Made by a program: the position numbers and the translations under genes. From Candidatus Bathyarchaeota archaeon (GTDB lineage: Archaea > Thermoproteota > Bathyarchaeia > Bathyarchaeales > Bathycorpusculaceae): DNA of 64,000 nucleotides. Position 1 is the first letter of the stretch, and each line of letters starts with the position of its first letter. The stretch covers positions 35,244 through 99,243 of the forward strand of contig JAOZHW010000023.1 of NCBI GenBank assembly GCA_026014685.1, read 5' to 3'. Below the pieces are notes generated by a model that did not search any database, was not told the DNA's origin, and worked only from the letters and a program-made list of their open reading frames with translations. Positions 43,026 to 51,613 of this stretch are shown piece after piece.

Positions 43026-43463
43026 TTACTGCGGGTAACATGTGTCGATGTTTAAGTTTCCCCTGTCCCGCTTTAAGATACGCACCTTCTCGGGCAGTTT
43101 ATCTTTTTCCCAGTCTGTCCAGTTGATTTCTTTGAAGATCCACCGTTTTCCCAAATGCGCAGCCACAACTGCATGCTTCAACTCGTGACCTGTGGGTATA
43201 AACTCGTCGAGGAATCGGAACAGTTTGTCAATTTGCTGCTTGGGGAAGTATGCGTAGTAAGTGGCGTTTTTGACTTCGAATGCGTAGAGGTGTTGTCCTT
43301 TGCGGGCCATGATGTCTGGGAGAGGGTTGAGACTGGGATTACTTACGGGGACGCGGACGGCATGGTAGCCTTTTTTGTGTAGCAGCTTGACCAGTACGGT
43401 TTCGCTGTAGAAGCCCCTTTTACGCCAACGCCTAAGTCTGATGCGGTCCTCGGGGGTTGCCAA
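43026..43463 (-). CDS. hjc: Archaeal Holliday junction resolvase (Hjc-like)
   Basis: 145 residues from TTG 43463 (GCGAGGG lies seven to thirteen bases upstream); the frame remains open to ATG 43526 but the extra 21 residues run toward a dispersed repeat. PD-(D/E)xK nuclease core of Hjc: GFYSETVLVKLLHKKGYHAVRVPVSN, LPDIMARKGQHLYAFEVKNA, then FPKQQIDKLFRFLDEF. Cuts four-way DNA junctions in recombination. The C-terminal tail (RILKRDRGNLN) is basic. Length is in the family range. Confidence 0.85.
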   Translation of the reverse strand: MATPEDRIRLRRWRKRGFYSETVLVKLLHKKGYHAVRVPVSNPSLNPLPDIMARKGQHLYAFEVKNATYYAYFPKQQIDKLFRFLDEFIPTGHELKHAVVAAHLGKRWIFKEINWTDWEKDKLPEKVRILKRDRGNLNIDTCYPQ

Positions 43464-43531
43464 CTTTTTCCCTCGCTGTTTGGTTATGGTGTTTTGGGTT
43501 AAAAAAAATGTTCTCTTAGGGAACAAAAAAG

Positions 43532-43557
43532 TGTGTTTGGGAGATGCTTTTGTATAC
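43532..43557 (-). repeat. Dispersed repeat, copy 3 (inverted)
   Basis: 26 bases; minus strand GTATACAAAAGCATC then CCCAAACACA with two changes. An A-run (AACAAAAAA) adjoins it. It lies about 70 bases upstream of the hjc start. Confidence 0.7.
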
Positions 43558-44992
43558 TACATGTTTTCGTTGGTGGCGCTAGAAGTTACTGGTGAACATG
43601 CCACACAGCGATATTACCAATACAACCAAATCAACTGAAATAGAATTTCACAACATTGATATTTCAAAAATATGAGCTACATAGCCACCACTAACCGCTA
43701 CAAAACTGTTGCTGAAGCCATCAACTCCCACCCAACAAAACCCCCAAAAACATGCAAACACACACCCTCTCGCAACAAAAAGGCTGTATACAGAAGCATC
43801 ACCAAAACACAGTCAGCACCCACAAAACCCCAACTCAGCCACCACGTTCAAACGGCAAAAAGCAAACTTGCCATTTTCGTGAAGGCCCAGGCGCATTAGA
43901 ATCCTGAATTTTTTACAAATGGGCAAAGTTTGCTACATGACTCCAAAAGTGCCTTTGAGGCACCCAAATGCTCGAAGTTTACCCGAAAAACTGGGAAGTT
44001 GCTATCTATGGAGATTTTCGTCAGTACTTTTAAGAGGCCCCGACATTCACCATGCCAAACACCCAAGGGAGCAACAAATCGGCTTAAATTAAGGGTATTT
44101 TGCCAATAGCGGCATTTTATTCAGTTTTTGTTTTTGTGTTTAGTGAAAAAACGTAGGCCATTTTTTCTCCGAACATATTTCGTGACCCAACAAACGTTAA
44201 TTTAAAGCTTCAAAGCAAAATAAGGCTAATTTAGGCCCATTTTAGTCAATGGAGGGCTTCGAATTCCCGTAATTTTTTCAAAGTTGCGGGTCGCGAAAAA
44301 ATTTTGGCGAAAGTCACTTTTCCTGAAATAAGCCAAGTCTTCGCTGTGTTTAACATTTATGCGACTATGTTCAACTTGGAAACTGGAACCAGCACGCTTA
44401 GCAGCATTTTATCATCAACTGGAGAAGTAGGCTAATTTTTTCTCTTAATACAATAGACAGGTCTATTCTTTTTTTGACAGGAGAAGTCTATTTTGGTTTG
44501 TCAATTTCCCTTTTTTGCTGGTGAGGTCGTTACTCAAAAATAAACAGCGGTCCCGTCCTCGTGGAACTCACCAAGTGCCTTTTGATTGATCTTGACTGAG
44601 GCCCAACTTAGGTGCACTTGAGGAATAGCTGCTGTTTTAACACTACTAATACTATCGTTAAAAAAGCTGTTATTGCAGGTTCACACGTTCACACCGCAAC
44701 TCACACAACAGGGCGATTGTTTTCTGTGCAGAAAAACTCACAGCTCACACCCAAACAAGCCTAAAAAAGACGTAAACCCAAAACGCAACCACATCATTTC
44801 GACCGACATGGTGTGACGAAAAATCAGTACTAAAACAAAGAGAGACAACGCCGGAGATGTTCCTGTGGGTATGCGTTTTTTTTTGCTGTGTATAGGTGTC
44901 AGGACTTGTTAGATCATTTTAATCACTTCCTTATCTTTTGATGTGCTGTTTGCCGTATTGGCGAGGGTTCAGTCCGCAAAAATTCGTCTTTT
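43558..44992. other. 1.4 kb gene-free region containing repeat copy 4
   Basis: No convincing gene on either strand. Frames are short, Lys/Thr/His-rich, without start signals. AT-rich and GC-rich patches alternate. Short TTCACAC-like motifs recur near 44680-44750 but not regularly. No tRNA, CRISPR or long inverted repeat found. Confidence 0.5.
43786..43812 (+). repeat. Dispersed repeat, copy 4
   Basis: 27 bases, GTATACAGAAGCATC ... CCAAAACACAG, one change against copy 5. With copy 3 it bounds a 281-base segment (43532-43812) with inverted ends. Confidence 0.72.
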
Positions 44993-45019
44993 GTATACAA
45001 AAGCATCACCAAAACACAG
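44993..45019 (+). repeat. Dispersed repeat, copy 5
   Basis: 27 bases, taken as reference form; preceded by TCTTTT so that TTTTGTATACAAAA makes a palindrome, and followed by TTTTTT. It ends 64 bases before the YjbQ start. Confidence 0.75.
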
Positions 45020-45083
45020 TTTTTTGCTCAACCAGAAACGTTTTTCAACCAAAAAGATCTGACTAAACAGGTAGGGATTGTGT

Positions 45084-45500
45084 ATGGCTGACTTTAAGGT
45101 GGTAAACAAGACACTCAACTTTAGGACTAAAGGCGAAATCAGCTTTGTTGACCTCTCGGATAATGTGTTGGAAGTTGTCTCGAAATCTGGAATCAGAAAC
45201 GGCATCGTCCACGTCTATGCACCTCACGCAACAGGGGTTTTGATTTTGACTGAGAACGATGAGGGTTTGCTGGCGGACATCAAAGGGTATCTTGAAGAGT
45301 TGGTGCCTAAGCATCGGAGCTACCATCACCCTTCCAACGCGCATTCGCATTTGCGATCTATGCTTCTACCGCCTGACAAAACCTTGCCTGTCGTTGAGGG
45401 TTGTGTTGAGTTTGGGACGTGGCAGTCGCTGTTTTTTGTGGAAACTGACGTTTATCCCCGTGAGCGTTCAGTGATCATTCAGGTTATGGGTGAACTGTAG
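45084..45500 (+). CDS. YjbQ / UPF0047 family protein
   Basis: 138 residues, the YjbQ beta-barrel family (described in bacteria as a secondary thiamine-phosphate synthase activity). Signature: GIVHVYAPHATGVLILTENDEGLLADI, NAHSHLRSMLLPPDKTLPVVEG, FGTWQSLFFVETDVYPRERSVIIQVMG, with the conserved His residues that bind a metal. ATG 45084 follows AGGTAGGG; a TTG six bases earlier is possible. The real role in archaea is uncertain. Confidence 0.92.
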   Translation: MADFKVVNKTLNFRTKGEISFVDLSDNVLEVVSKSGIRNGIVHVYAPHATGVLILTENDEGLLADIKGYLEELVPKHRSYHHPSNAHSHLRSMLLPPDKTLPVVEGCVEFGTWQSLFFVETDVYPRERSVIIQVMGEL

Positions 45501-45856
45501 GTAGTTTTCGTTATTCGTACCTAGAAAATAGAAAGGCTACATAAAAAGTTACAATTTAAGTGCGAAAAACTGATGTATATGCACGTGTTTTTAACTGTTT
45601 ATAGTAAAAAATGTCCATTCGATAAAATTTCGCCTACAACAAACGGAACATAAGCAAACAAAGAGTAAATCAACAGCCAAAAGACCCCTGAAAAATCGAA
45701 ATATGCGGCTCGTTTAGGCGACTTATGCCATTATTTTTGTGCCAATCTATTGATTTTTAGAACCAATTTACGCTTAATCAAGTAAAGAATAGCCAAAAAC
45801 AATTATGCACCCGCTAAACTGCGGATGATTATTTAAGCTTCGCAGCTTTTCGAAGT
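45501..45856. other. Intergenic region, no gene seen
   Basis: AT-rich. A 28-base segment at about 45604-45632 (ATGTCCATTCGATAAAATTT core) resembles 46770-46798 (GTGTACATTCGAAATTTTTT core); otherwise nothing. Confidence 0.4.
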
Positions 45857-46582
45857 TTAGCCGCGCTCGGTCTTCAGTCGCCGGTTAGCGGTCTTTGGTC
45901 GCAAACGAGCTTTCTTTTTGGCTCCACTGAGCAAAGAGGGCTTCGCAGCTAAAACATCAACCTCTGCTTCTCCGACAGGCAATGTTTCTTCGGCATCCAA
46001 AAAATCTGCGTCAAGAGCTTGTTCTGCACCGCTTTTAACCATGGCGTTAATTGCTCGTTCAACGTCTCCAGGGTTTGCGTCGATACCTAAGATAGCGTCC
46101 ATAAGCACGACCGTTTCAAAACCAAGTTCACAGGCATCCAGAACCGTGTTTACAACACAATAATCAGTGGCCAAACCGCAGACAAAGAGGCGGTTGACGT
46201 CAAGTTTCTGCAGTTCATTGTCGAGGTTTGTGCCATCAAACGCAGAGTACGCTTCACGCTGTGGGTCTGTGGCTTTGGAGATTACTAGAACTTTTTTGGG
46301 AAGTTTCAGTGCTGGGCTAAACTCGGCTCCTTTGGTTCCCTGCACACAGTGAGGAGGCCAAAGTCCACCCTGCGCTTTAAAGGAGATGTGATTAGGCGGG
46401 TGCCAATCTCGAGAAGCAAAGATATTTGCTCCTGCCTTTTCGAAGCGTTTGATGTAGGTGTTGATTACGGGGATTATTGTGTCACCTCGGTCGATGGGGA
46501 GGGCGCCTCCGGGTAGAAAGTCGATTTGGATATCAGTTACTAGAAGGGCATCTTGTTCTGTAAGACTATATTTTTTATTCAA
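45857..46582 (-). CDS. Nicotinamidase/isochorismatase-family hydrolase
   Basis: 241 residues from TTG 46582, set by AAGGTGGA just upstream; the frame continues to 46717 but that part reads like non-coding. Catalytic elements: Asp in VTDIQIDFLPGGALP, Lys in PPHCVQGTKGAEFSP, Cys in FVCGLATDYCVVNTVLDA, and the metal-site His in RDWHPPNHISF. Likely deamidates nicotinamide to nicotinate in NAD recycling. After the usual end it has an extra 40-residue Ala/Lys/Arg-rich tail (AKKKARLRPKTANRRLKTE), unlike most family members. Confidence 0.9.
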   Translation of the reverse strand: MNKKYSLTEQDALLVTDIQIDFLPGGALPIDRGDTIIPVINTYIKRFEKAGANIFASRDWHPPNHISFKAQGGLWPPHCVQGTKGAEFSPALKLPKKVLVISKATDPQREAYSAFDGTNLDNELQKLDVNRLFVCGLATDYCVVNTVLDACELGFETVVLMDAILGIDANPGDVERAINAMVKSGAEQALDADFLDAEETLPVGEAEVDVLAAKPSLLSGAKKKARLRPKTANRRLKTERG

Positions 46583-47217
46583 CAGTTCCACCTTAGATCT
46601 GTTAAAAGCATTGGCTAATAGATTTAGAGCGACGCTTTGGAATAAACTTTTTCTTAAACAGACTTCTTCGAAAATTTGAAACCAATTTATGATTAGGTCG
46701 CATGGAAAAATATACATAAAAATACATTTTTGTAATGATTACTAAACACATTTTTAGCTATTTAATTTAAAAAGTGTACATTCGAAATTTTTTCGCACCA
46801 GCGAACTCGAAATAAACAGAAACTTTGACGCATATACACCCGCCAACCTAATTGCACCGAAGGAAAATAAAACATCAAAACAACAAAAACAAGACTCCGA
46901 GCAGACAAAGATGCGTTTAACAAACAAAAAACAACTAAACATCCACAACCAAACCCTTACTTGCACCTCTGCACCCTCAAGCGACAGCAGTGAAGGAAGA
47001 ACTAAAGCAGCATAATGGCCATTTTAAATGGTTTCTCGGAGATTTTTTCGTGCAATGTTACCGTCAAACCGTTGTCTTTGTCTAAAAAGTTATTTGGCGT
47101 TCTATGGTGCTGAGGAATTCTGCTCTACAAATTTTATGTATATATAAGGTTCGTCTGTTTTCGAAAAAATTTGCTGTTTTTTTGATTTTTTGCGGTTTTG
47201 TGTTTTATTAGAAAAAG
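46583..47217. other. Intergenic region of about 630 bases, no gene seen
   Basis: AT-rich with Phe/Leu- or Asn/Lys-coding shadows only. It holds the second copy of the short ATTCGA-type similarity (46770-46798). Confidence 0.45.
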
Positions 47218-47243
47218 TGTGTTTTGGTGATGCTTTTGTATAC
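47218..47243 (-). repeat. Dispersed repeat, copy 6 (inverted)
   Basis: 26 bases, identical on the minus strand to the matching part of copy 5. GAAAAAG adjoins it. It ends 57 bases before the Nnr start. Confidence 0.75.
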
Positions 47244-47300
47244 GGAGTCAAAAAGATAGCCTTATCTTATAAAGAAACCAATACTAACAAGGCGCTCAGT

Positions 47301-48839
47301 ATGCAACCAAAAAACAAAAACAGCTACATTTCAAGCCGCGAAATGCGAACCTTGGAAGTAAACGCAGAATACTTCGGCATAAGCCTGCTTCAGTTGATGG
47401 AGTTAGCAGGACATAACGTAGCCCATGAAGTGGTTTCGCGCTTTCCTAAAAACAAAAAAGTTGCAATCTTTTGCGGTTTGGGCGGTAATGGCGGAGACGG
47501 GTTTGTTGCTGCTAGGCACCTGTTGGCTGAAGGTTTTGATGTTACTGTCATTTTGGTGGGAAAGGGTCGCGACATCAGCCACGAAGCAGCCTTGAAGAAC
47601 TTTGAAATTCTTCAATCTCTGCAGAGGGAAGTACCGATCCTTGAAATTACTGACAGCTTAGCCATACCTGATGTTAAAGCTGATGTAATTGTAGACGCAT
47701 TACTGGGTACAGGAACAAAAGGGAAACTTAAAAATCCGGTTGCCCAAGTCGTCAACTGCATCAATGGATTAAGCGGCTTCAAGGTTGCCGTAGATGTCCC
47801 CACAGGTATCGATTCTGACACCGGCGACGTTTTAGGCTGCGCTGCCAAAGCTGATTTAACCGTGACTTTCCATAGAGCCAAAAAAGGAATGGAAAACGCC
47901 AAAAAATACACGGGCGAAATCGTCGTCGGCAGCATCGGATTACCCTTTGAGTTAGAGCGGTTTGCGGGTCCGGGCGATGTTCTTTTAGCTTCAAAACCGC
48001 GAAGTCCAGAGGGGCATAAAGGCGACTTTGGGCGGTTGCTGGTTATTGGTGGGAGCGAAGTCTATTCTGGCGCACCCGTCTTGGTTTCGTTGGCGGCTAT
48101 GCGGACAGGTGTGGACTTGGTTTATCTTGCTACGCCCCAAAACAACGCCTACGAGATTTCGTCGATGTCACCCGATTTGATAACAGTAAAGTTGGAAGGC
48201 AACAACCTCAATTCAGGCAACCTCAAAACCCTCAAACCATACATAGAAATGGTTGACGCCGTTGCCATGGGACCTGGCATGGGGTTAAACCTTGAAACCC
48301 AAGAGTTCGCCAAAGCATGCATAAGCGAGATTGAAAAGGCTGGAAAACCGCTATTGCTTGATGCTGATGGGCTGAAAGCATTCGCAAAGTTCAAACGCCC
48401 ATTGAAGGTGCCACTCGTTTTGACACCACATGGAGGCGAATTCGCCATACTCACAGGTGAATCGCTTCCTGAAAATCTAGAAGAGCGGATAGCTATGGTT
48501 CAGAAAAACGCCAAGAAACTCGAAGCGACCATACTTGTAAAAGGCAAAGTAGACATCATCTGCGACATTGAACGCATTAAACTCAATTTCACTGGTAACT
48601 CTGGCATGACTGTAGGTGGCACAGGAGACGTCTTGGCAGGTATCGTGGCTGGTTTGATGGCGCAGCGTGTTGAGCCGTTTGAGGCTGCTGTAGCGGGTGC
48701 TTTTGTTAACGGTGCAGCTGGCGACTTTGTTGCAGGCGAGATCGGTTACCACATGGTTGCAACCGACCTCATCGATTGGATTCCAAAGGTGTTTGAAGAC
48801 CCAATGAGCCATGTGCAGGTGCGCAAAACTGGAAACTGA
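47301..48839 (+). CDS. nnr: Bifunctional NAD(P)H-hydrate epimerase/dehydratase
   Basis: 512 residues. The N-terminal YjeF_N epimerase (MRTLEVNAEYFGISLLQLMELAG, GLGGNGGDGFVAARHL, VDVPTGIDSDTGDV) is fused to the C-terminal ADP/ATP-dependent NAD(P)HX dehydratase (HKGDFGRLLVIGGSEVYSGAPVL, AMGPGMG, LLDADGLKAF, VLTPHGGEFAILTG, GNSGMTVGGTGDVLAGIVAGLMAQ). Repairs damaged, hydrated NAD(P)H. ATG 47301 is the family start; the frame upstream only reads through repeat copy 6 (as KVCFGDAFVY). TATA-like CTTATCTTATAAAG precedes it by about 30 bases. It overlaps tsr3 by 29 bases. Confidence 0.95.
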   Translation: MQPKNKNSYISSREMRTLEVNAEYFGISLLQLMELAGHNVAHEVVSRFPKNKKVAIFCGLGGNGGDGFVAARHLLAEGFDVTVILVGKGRDISHEAALKNFEILQSLQREVPILEITDSLAIPDVKADVIVDALLGTGTKGKLKNPVAQVVNCINGLSGFKVAVDVPTGIDSDTGDVLGCAAKADLTVTFHRAKKGMENAKKYTGEIVVGSIGLPFELERFAGPGDVLLASKPRSPEGHKGDFGRLLVIGGSEVYSGAPVLVSLAAMRTGVDLVYLATPQNNAYEISSMSPDLITVKLEGNNLNSGNLKTLKPYIEMVDAVAMGPGMGLNLETQEFAKACISEIEKAGKPLLLDADGLKAFAKFKRPLKVPLVLTPHGGEFAILTGESLPENLEERIAMVQKNAKKLEATILVKGKVDIICDIERIKLNFTGNSGMTVGGTGDVLAGIVAGLMAQRVEPFEAAVAGAFVNGAAGDFVAGEIGYHMVATDLIDWIPKVFEDPMSHVQVRKTGN

Positions 48840-49389
48840 CCCCAAAGATCAGCAACAGCCACTTCTTTCGGTCAGGATTTCTATTTATCATGCTGCCCAA
48901 GATGACCCCAAAAAGAACACCGCCCTTCGACTCAAACGCCGAGGATACGCAAGAATCGTCTCTAAGGCCAGGTTTCTTCCCAAGCGAGCCATCGTTTTAA
49001 ATCCCTTTGGTGAAATTGCTTTTTCTCCAGCTGACCGCGAGCGAGTAGAGCAGTTTGGCATTGCCGCGTTGGATTGCAGTTGGGAGCACGCCCAAAAAAT
49101 TATGGGCGACCACGTTCGGGGCACCAGCCGATGTTTACCTATATTGATTGCAGGTAACCCTGTTAACTTTGGGAAACTCACCAAGCTGTCAACCGCTGAA
49201 GCTATTGCGGCTGCGCTTTACATTGCAGGGTTCACGGTGGAAGCAGAGAAAGTTTTGTCGATTTTTCCTTGGGGGCATACCTTCTTTGAGCTTAATCAGA
49301 TGCTGCTGGATAATTATGTGACTGCAAAGGATAGCGCGGACATTGTTGAGATGCAGAAGCGTCTTTTGAAGGGCAAAAAAGACCAATAG
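48811..49389 (+). CDS. tsr3: Tsr3-like rRNA aminocarboxypropyltransferase
   Basis: 192 residues, DUF367/RLI-like plus Tsr3 family: adds the 3-amino-3-carboxypropyl group of SAM to a small-subunit rRNA pseudouridine. Features: VRISIYHAAQDDPKKNTALRL, RAIVLNPFGEIAFSPADRE, ALDCSWEHAQKI, RGTSRCLPILIAGNPVNFGKLTKLSTAEAIAAALYIAGF. The usual first Cys pair (QCDPKKCT in many members) is replaced by QDDPKKNT. The start at ATG 48811 lies inside the end of nnr, so the two are translated from one message. Confidence 0.88.
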   Translation: MCRCAKLETDPKDQQQPLLSVRISIYHAAQDDPKKNTALRLKRRGYARIVSKARFLPKRAIVLNPFGEIAFSPADRERVEQFGIAALDCSWEHAQKIMGDHVRGTSRCLPILIAGNPVNFGKLTKLSTAEAIAAALYIAGFTVEAEKVLSIFPWGHTFFELNQMLLDNYVTAKDSADIVEMQKRLLKGKKDQ

Positions 49390-49458
49390 ATTATGTCTGC
49401 GTTTCCTGAATCCTTATAGCTTCGAAAAATCTTTGAAAAACGTCTAGGAGAACCACAG

Positions 49459-50091
49459 GTGGAGTACATCACTGACTTTTCATTGTTCCTTTCCTCAGTG
49501 TTGTTAATTTCGCTTTCAGGGGTACTTATGCCTGGACCACTGTTTGCGGCTACAATAAAGAAAGCAGCCACCAGCAAGATTTCAGGAGCGCTAATCGCAG
49601 TCGGACATGGACTGGTAGAGTTTCCGTTGATGTTTCTGATTTTCTTTGTGTTAAGCCAATTTGAGATTCCCACTTTGGCGCAGGTTGCCGTTGGTTTAGT
49701 TGGAGGTGCATTGATGATTTTTATGGGTGTACAGGCTTTTCGGGGCAGGCATAAACGGGAAGATGCCTTGGTGAGTCCTAAACGGGATTCTGTTTTCGCA
49801 GGCGTCTACACTACAGCGGCGAATGCAGGCTTCATTTTGTGGTGGCTAACAATCGGTACAGCTTTGATTTTAAACGCCAAGCTGTTTGGCTTGTTGGGTT
49901 TCTCCATTTTTGCGGGTGTGCATTGGTTCTGCGACTTCGCATGGTACACGGCTGCGGCTTTTCTGATTTTTAAGTCTCAGCGCTTCTGGAATGATCGCGT
50001 TCGAATGGGGATTACGCTGTTCTGTGTAGCGGTCTTCATCGGATTCGGCGCTTTCTTTATGGGGTCAGCGGTGTGGTCGCTGTTAGCATAG
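49459..50091 (+). CDS. LysE-family transporter
   Basis: 210 residues, six membrane helices of the LysE/RhtB amino-acid exporter superfamily: FLSSVLLISLSGVLMPGPLFAATI (with the family's PGP), SGALIAVGHGLVEFPLMFLIF, ALMIFMGVQAFRG, and ANAGFILWWLTIGTALI. It exports an unknown small molecule across the cytoplasmic membrane. Start GTG 49459 follows AGGAGAACC. Stand-alone. Confidence 0.87.
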   Translation: MEYITDFSLFLSSVLLISLSGVLMPGPLFAATIKKAATSKISGALIAVGHGLVEFPLMFLIFFVLSQFEIPTLAQVAVGLVGGALMIFMGVQAFRGRHKREDALVSPKRDSVFAGVYTTAANAGFILWWLTIGTALILNAKLFGLLGFSIFAGVHWFCDFAWYTAAAFLIFKSQRFWNDRVRMGITLFCVAVFIGFGAFFMGSAVWSLLA

Positions 50092-50121
50092 TTAAATAGA
50101 CTGCATGCAGTAGTGGTGTTT

Positions 50122-50679
50122 ATGGAATTTAAAGTTGGAAACGCAACCCTACAATTGATCAAAGGCGACATAACCGAAGTTGAAGCGGACGCAGTGGTTA
50201 ACGCTGCAAACTCGACCCTTCTAGGCGGCGCTGGTGTAGATGGAGCCATACACAGCAAAGGTGGCCCCAAGATTCTCGAGGAATGCAAACGGATCCGTGA
50301 ACTGGAGTGGCCAGACGGATTACCTACAGGCAACGCTGTGATAACTTCAGGTGGGAACCTTAAAGCCAAATTCGTGATTCATACTGTGGGGCCGATTTGG
50401 CGGGGTGGAGTCCATGACGAGGCCAAGCTGCTTAGGCGGGCGTATTGGAATTCTCTCAAGCTTGCCGCTGCTAAAGGGCTAAAATCTGTTGCGTTTCCCT
50501 CGATTAGTACAGGGACTTATGGGTATCCAAAGGAAGAAGCCAGCAGAGTTGCGGTTGCTGCCGTTAGGGATTACTTGAAGTCCGAAGATAGACTTGAGCG
50601 GGTTGTGTTGGTTTTGTTTTTGCAGCATGACTTTGACATCTATGCTCAAGCAGCAAAAGAGAACATCAAAACTATGTGA
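50122..50679 (+). CDS. Macrodomain ADP-ribose hydrolase
   Basis: 185 residues. MacroD-type domain: LIKGDITEVEADAVVNAANSTLLGGAGVDGAIHSKGGP, TGNAVITSGGNLKAKFVIHTVGPIW, and VAFPSISTGTYGYP. The GGAGVDGAIH loop is typical of active mono-ADP-ribose and O-acetyl-ADP-ribose hydrolases. ATG 50122 is preferred over the one nine bases upstream. Convergent with the next gene; the stops overlap by eight bases. Confidence 0.93.
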   Translation: MEFKVGNATLQLIKGDITEVEADAVVNAANSTLLGGAGVDGAIHSKGGPKILEECKRIRELEWPDGLPTGNAVITSGGNLKAKFVIHTVGPIWRGGVHDEAKLLRRAYWNSLKLAAAKGLKSVAFPSISTGTYGYPKEEASRVAVAAVRDYLKSEDRLERVVLVLFLQHDFDIYAQAAKENIKTM

Positions 50680-50941
50680 CTTCTTGGATTTCGCTTATTG
50701 AAGCTACAGGTATGTTGAGTTGCTCTTGCATGGTTTCTAAAATAGCCTCTTGACTTGGACCTTCAATTATGAACGCAGCGCGGTTCTCGTTGGTGCAACA
50801 ATAGCATGATTTCGCTTCGATTCCTTTGATTTTGCCTCTGGCAAGCATTTTGGCAGCGCCCTCTGCGCAGCTTTTTGCGTCTTTTGAAGGACTTAGAATC
50901 GCAGAGTTAACCAAGTATCTGGGCAAAAAATCTACTTCCAA
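50672..50941 (-). CDS. Small hypothetical protein with Cys cluster, 89 aa
   Basis: 89 residues: MEVDFLPRYLVNSAILSPSK, then KSCAEGAAKMLARGKIKGIEAKSCYCCTNENRAAFIIEGP and a helix EAILETMQEQLNIP. CYCC in the centre. The alpha/beta pattern looks like a small ferredoxin-like (ACT-type) fold; no family recognised. ATG start. Convergent overlap of eight bases with the macrodomain gene. Confidence 0.6.
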   Translation of the reverse strand: MEVDFLPRYLVNSAILSPSKDAKSCAEGAAKMLARGKIKGIEAKSCYCCTNENRAAFIIEGPSQEAILETMQEQLNIPVASISEIQEVT

Positions 50942-51007
50942 AATATGATAACCTTAAACTTGTTTAATGCTTCTTGTTGGAGGCAGATGGCAATCACAGT
51001 TTGCGGT

Positions 51008-51304
51008 TTAAACTACCGTAAGAGTCAAAGTTGATCTTACGCTGTTTATCCTTCTAATCTGCTTAAGTATGTATTCACGAATGTACTCCAATGAGTCCCC
51101 GTTAACTTTAGCTACAAGGTCATATGCGCCACGTGAGAGATAAACCTCTTCTACACCGCTGATTTTGCGCAGATCATCGAGTGCGATACGGCTAAGCTCT
51201 GAGTCTGCGGTTATAAAAATAAAGGCGCTTCTTTTAGTCTTCAAAGCCTCGGTTGAGGCTTGAGTGCCTATGGTTTCTTGTTGGTCAGCAAAAACGGTTT
51301 CCAA
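51008..51304 (-). CDS. Stand-alone Lrp/AsnC ligand-binding (RAM) domain protein
   Basis: 98 residues. The second half has the RAM fold of Lrp/AsnC regulators: SAFIFITADSELSRIALDDLRKISGVEEVYLSRGAYDLVAKVNGDSLEYIREYI. No DNA-binding helix-turn-helix is present, so it probably modulates other proteins or full-length Lrp partners, or senses amino acids. TTG 51304 is set by TAGGAG seven bases upstream. The first 25 residues (Gln/Thr/Glu-rich) may be disordered. Confidence 0.8.
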   Translation of the reverse strand: METVFADQQETIGTQASTEALKTKRSAFIFITADSELSRIALDDLRKISGVEEVYLSRGAYDLVAKVNGDSLEYIREYILKQIRRINSVRSTLTLTVV

Positions 51305-51412
51305 ACTGTCAACTCCTATCTGACAACTACTTTGCCCAGTTTAGGTATTAAGTGTGCGTTGCTGTCTTGCTACAACAACAAAGTGATATAAAATCGCCAA
51401 GTGTAACCTATT

Positions 51413-51613
51413 ATGCAGCTCATAAACAGCTGCGGGCTTGGCGAAAACCCGCTTTTAGCCACTGCGGAAAGCGCAAGAAAAGCAGTTGGGCCATTCGCAA
51501 TTATTTTTTTCGCCAGCAGGGAGGAAGTGGAGGAATGGGCGCTTGACTTGTGCTTTCTAAGCCAAGCCCAAACCTCAACGTTAAACGTCAGACGGCGTTT
51601 TGTACTCTACTAA
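51413..51613 (+). CDS. Possible small leaderless protein, 66 aa
   Basis: Frame MQLINSCGLGENPLLATAES..., 66 residues with a helix-like EEVEEWALDLCFL. ATATAAAA (51386-51393) is centred about 24 bases before the ATG, the leaderless distance. The last 33 bases are antisense to the end of apt. No family recognised. The promoter position is the best evidence. Confidence 0.4.
   Translation: MQLINSCGLGENPLLATAESARKAVGPFAIIFFASREEVEEWALDLCFLSQAQTSTLNVRRRFVLY

Noticed and set aside
43672..43899. 75-codon frame with Thr/Lys/His-rich sequence
   Set aside because: It includes repeat copy 4 as coding and has no ribosome site or TATA box at a suitable distance.
44680..44750. TTCACAC-like short tandem motif
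   Set aside because: Irregular spacing and few copies; expected in low-complexity sequence.
40895..47243. CRISPR array
   Set aside because: Repeats are in both orientations and hundreds to thousands of bases apart, with no regular spacers and no cas genes.
47190..47300. N-terminal extension of Nnr reading through repeat copy 6
   Set aside because: The family starts at ATG 47301; the upstream part is the dispersed repeat and is read in similar frames at unrelated loci.
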